A stretch of 54,545 nt of DNA, taken from the NCBI GenBank assembly GCA_905479415.1, contig CAJQMK010000053.1, positions 1 through 54,545 on the forward strand, written 5' to 3'. Positions within the stretch are counted from its first letter, which is position 1. Every line of letters starts with the position of its first letter. Of this stretch, positions 53,328 through 54,545 are shown one piece after another. The DNA is from an uncultured Flavobacteriaceae bacterium (GTDB lineage: Bacteria; Bacteroidota; Bacteroidia; Flavobacteriales; Flavobacteriaceae). The position numbers and the translations under genes were made by a program. Below the pieces are notes generated by a model. That model was given only the letters and a program-made list of their open reading frames with translations. It was not told the DNA's origin and did no database searches.

Positions 53328-54410
53328 TTAACTATTTATGACTTTCTCTTGATTATTAATAGATTCTTGATGAATTGCTTTGAACATTTTTAAAACGAAT
53401 TCTTCACTTAAACCCTTTTTCTCACCTTCCAAAATCATATTTCCAAGGATTTCATTCCATCTTTTTGTCTGAAGAACTGCAACATTTTTTTTCTTTTTCA
53501 ACTCTCCTATAGAAATAGCAACATTCATTCTTTTACCTAAAGTTTCTAAAATACCATGGTCAATAACATCAATTTGAGTTCTGAGTGTATTTAGTTGATT
53601 TTTGTAATCAGCTTCATCATTAGTAAGTGTTCTAATTTTTAAATCCTCCATCATTTGGACTAAAACTTCAGGTGTAATTTGTTGAGCAGCATCACTCCAA
53701 GCATTATCTGGATCAATATGTGTTTCAATCATAAGACCGTCAAAATTTAAATCTAAAGCCGTTTGAGAAATATCTTGAAGAATATCCCGTCTGCCTGCAA
53801 TATGAGATGGGTCACAAATTAAAGGAATATCTGGAAATCTATTTTGAAGTTCTATTGGTAACTGCCACTCAGGATTATTACGGTACTTTGATTTTTCATA
53901 AGTTGAAAAACCTCTATGAATAACACCAAGTTTTTTAATGTTCGAAGAATAAAGCCTTTCTAGTCCACCAAGCCATAAAGACAAATCAGGATTTACTGGG
54001 TTCTTAACTAATACAATTTTATCAGTATCTTTTAATGCATCTGCAATTTCCTGTACAATGAATGGACTAACAGTGGATCTTGCCCCTATCCACAAAACAT
54101 CAATATCATACTCTAGAGCCAATTTAACATGACTTGCATTTGCAACTTCAGTGGCTGTCAATAAACCAGTTTCTTTTTTTACTTTATCAAGCCATTTCAA
54201 TCCGATAGCTCCAACACCCTCAAACATTCCTGGTCGAGTTCTTGGTTTCCATATTCCTGCTCTATAAATAGAAACATCGGTATTCTTCAAATCATGAGCT
54301 ATTTTTAAAACTTGATCTTCAGTTTCTGCACTGCATGGGCCAGCAATAACTAATGGATGATTTAACTTAAAATCATCAAGCCAGCTTCTCATTTCTTTTT
54401 TATTTTCCAT
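53328..54410 (-). CDS. bifunctional 3-deoxy-7-phosphoheptulonate synthase / chorismate mutase
   Basis: Catalyses the first step of the shikimate pathway and the branch toward phenylalanine and tyrosine. The 360 residues have an N-terminal KDO8PS/DAHPS-type barrel (1-255) with VIAGPCSAETEDQVL (21-35), YRAGIWKPRTRPGMFEGVG, GARSTVSPFIVQEIA, VKNPVNPDLSLWLGGLERL, GVIHRGFSTYEKSKYRN and CDPSHIAGRRDI, and a C-terminal AroQ-type chorismate mutase domain (about 265-350, LNTLRTQIDVIDHGILETLG and GELKKKKNVAVLQTKRWNEI). This fusion order is common in Bacteroidota. It follows the tyrA-like gene and precedes rsgA by 3 bases. Confidence 0.94.
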   Translation of the reverse strand: MENKKEMRSWLDDFKLNHPLVIAGPCSAETEDQVLKIAHDLKNTDVSIYRAGIWKPRTRPGMFEGVGAIGLKWLDKVKKETGLLTATEVANASHVKLALEYDIDVLWIGARSTVSPFIVQEIADALKDTDKIVLVKNPVNPDLSLWLGGLERLYSSNIKKLGVIHRGFSTYEKSKYRNNPEWQLPIELQNRFPDIPLICDPSHIAGRRDILQDISQTALDLNFDGLMIETHIDPDNAWSDAAQQITPEVLVQMMEDLKIRTLTNDEADYKNQLNTLRTQIDVIDHGILETLGKRMNVAISIGELKKKKNVAVLQTKRWNEILGNMILEGEKKGLSEEFVLKMFKAIHQESINNQEKVINS

Positions 54411-54414
54411 TTTA

Positions 54415-54545
54415 TTAATTATTATTTAAAATTTCTTTTATTCTATTAGTATTATTTAAAATTTCTGACAAGTCAGATTCATTTTCATTCAATATCAGTT
54501 CTTTAATTAAGTTTAAATTTGAAACATATTCTTCAATTGCTAAAA
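54415..54545 (-). CDS. C-terminal end of an upstream gene, probably prephenate dehydrogenase
   Basis: The minus strand is open from the right window edge to tandem stops (TAA TAA) ending at 54412. Forty-two codons are visible, ending EILNNTNRIKEILNNN: a helical, Asn/Glu-rich tail. No diagnostic motif is present. The place directly in front of the DAHP synthase/chorismate mutase gene and the helical character fit the C-terminus of TyrA (prephenate dehydrogenase), as in other Flavobacteriia. That the frame is a real gene end is likely; the identity is inferred from position. Confidence 0.5.
   Translation of the reverse strand, partial: LAIEEYVSNLNLIKELILNENESDLSEILNNTNRIKEILNNN

Noticed and set aside
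1-54545. Defence system, toxin-antitoxin pair, prophage or transposon
   Set aside because: Every open frame of meaningful size is assigned to a housekeeping, envelope or small exported protein family; no transposase, integrase, Cas, restriction or phage structural gene was found.

Overview
The window is a continuous stretch of chromosome from a member of the Bacteroidota, most likely a marine Flavobacteriia (Flavobacteriales) with a small, streamlined, AT-rich genome (about 30% G+C by eye, not computed). Evidence: type IX secretion and gliding genes (a T9SS plug-like protein, porT, gldB, gldC), the short Bacteroidota primary sigma factor without region 1.1, Bacteroidota-type promoters (TTG, 17-23 nt, TAnnTTTG), a subunit of the Na+-pumping NADH:quinone reductase, and FtsZ, FtsI, MraY, DnaG and AccD variants typical of this group. 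Nearly every base is coding. No gene-free stretch exceeds 300 bases; the longest gap is about 220 bases, upstream of mraZ. I see no insertion sequence, prophage, CRISPR array, defence island or rRNA.

Layout. 1-10.5 kb: the 3'-truncated nqrA (minus), then a T9SS plug-like gene, apaG and pruA (plus), rsmG (minus), a fatty-acid desaturase and an aminotransferase (plus), and the trkA-trkH potassium uptake pair (minus). 10.6-21.9 kb: mostly plus-strand housekeeping genes: porT, (trmH-like on minus), tamL-like, fbaA, accD, rpsO, pnp, rpoD, rpe, anmK. 21.9-25.9 kb: the only accessory-looking section, with an exported DUF1080 lipoprotein facing an exported GH123-like (DUF4091) protein and an exported PHP phosphoesterase, then a DUF2141 protein. 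25.9-41.6 kb: tRNA-Arg and the complete division and cell wall (dcw) cluster on the minus strand, mraZ-rsmH-ftsL-ftsI-murE-mraY-murD-ftsW-murG-murC-ftsQ-ftsA-ftsZ-yqeY, with genes overlapping or a few bases apart and a putative MraZ operator of three 10-bp repeats in front. 41.7-45.2 kb: an alpha/beta hydrolase and engB (plus), gldC-gldB (minus), nadE (plus). 45.2-54.5 kb: two minus-strand runs, queA-rlmN-polyprenyl synthase-dnaG and (tyrA)-DAHP synthase/chorismate mutase-rsgA-dtd-mazG-like-aroA, the second combining aromatic amino acid synthesis with RNA and ribosome quality functions.

The main themes are envelope building (peptidoglycan precursors, outer-membrane assembly, T9SS), ion energetics (Nqr, Trk) and core information processing. 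I found no convincing unknown multi-gene system. The best leads are the MraZ repeat operator, loss of the zinc-ribbon cysteines in both DnaG and AccD, the tRNA squeezed between protein genes, the anmK start codon inside a perfect 24-bp palindrome, systematic 3' overlap of convergent genes, and the exported DUF1080/DUF4091/PHP trio. Promoter positions also correct the starts of tamL, gldB and queA.
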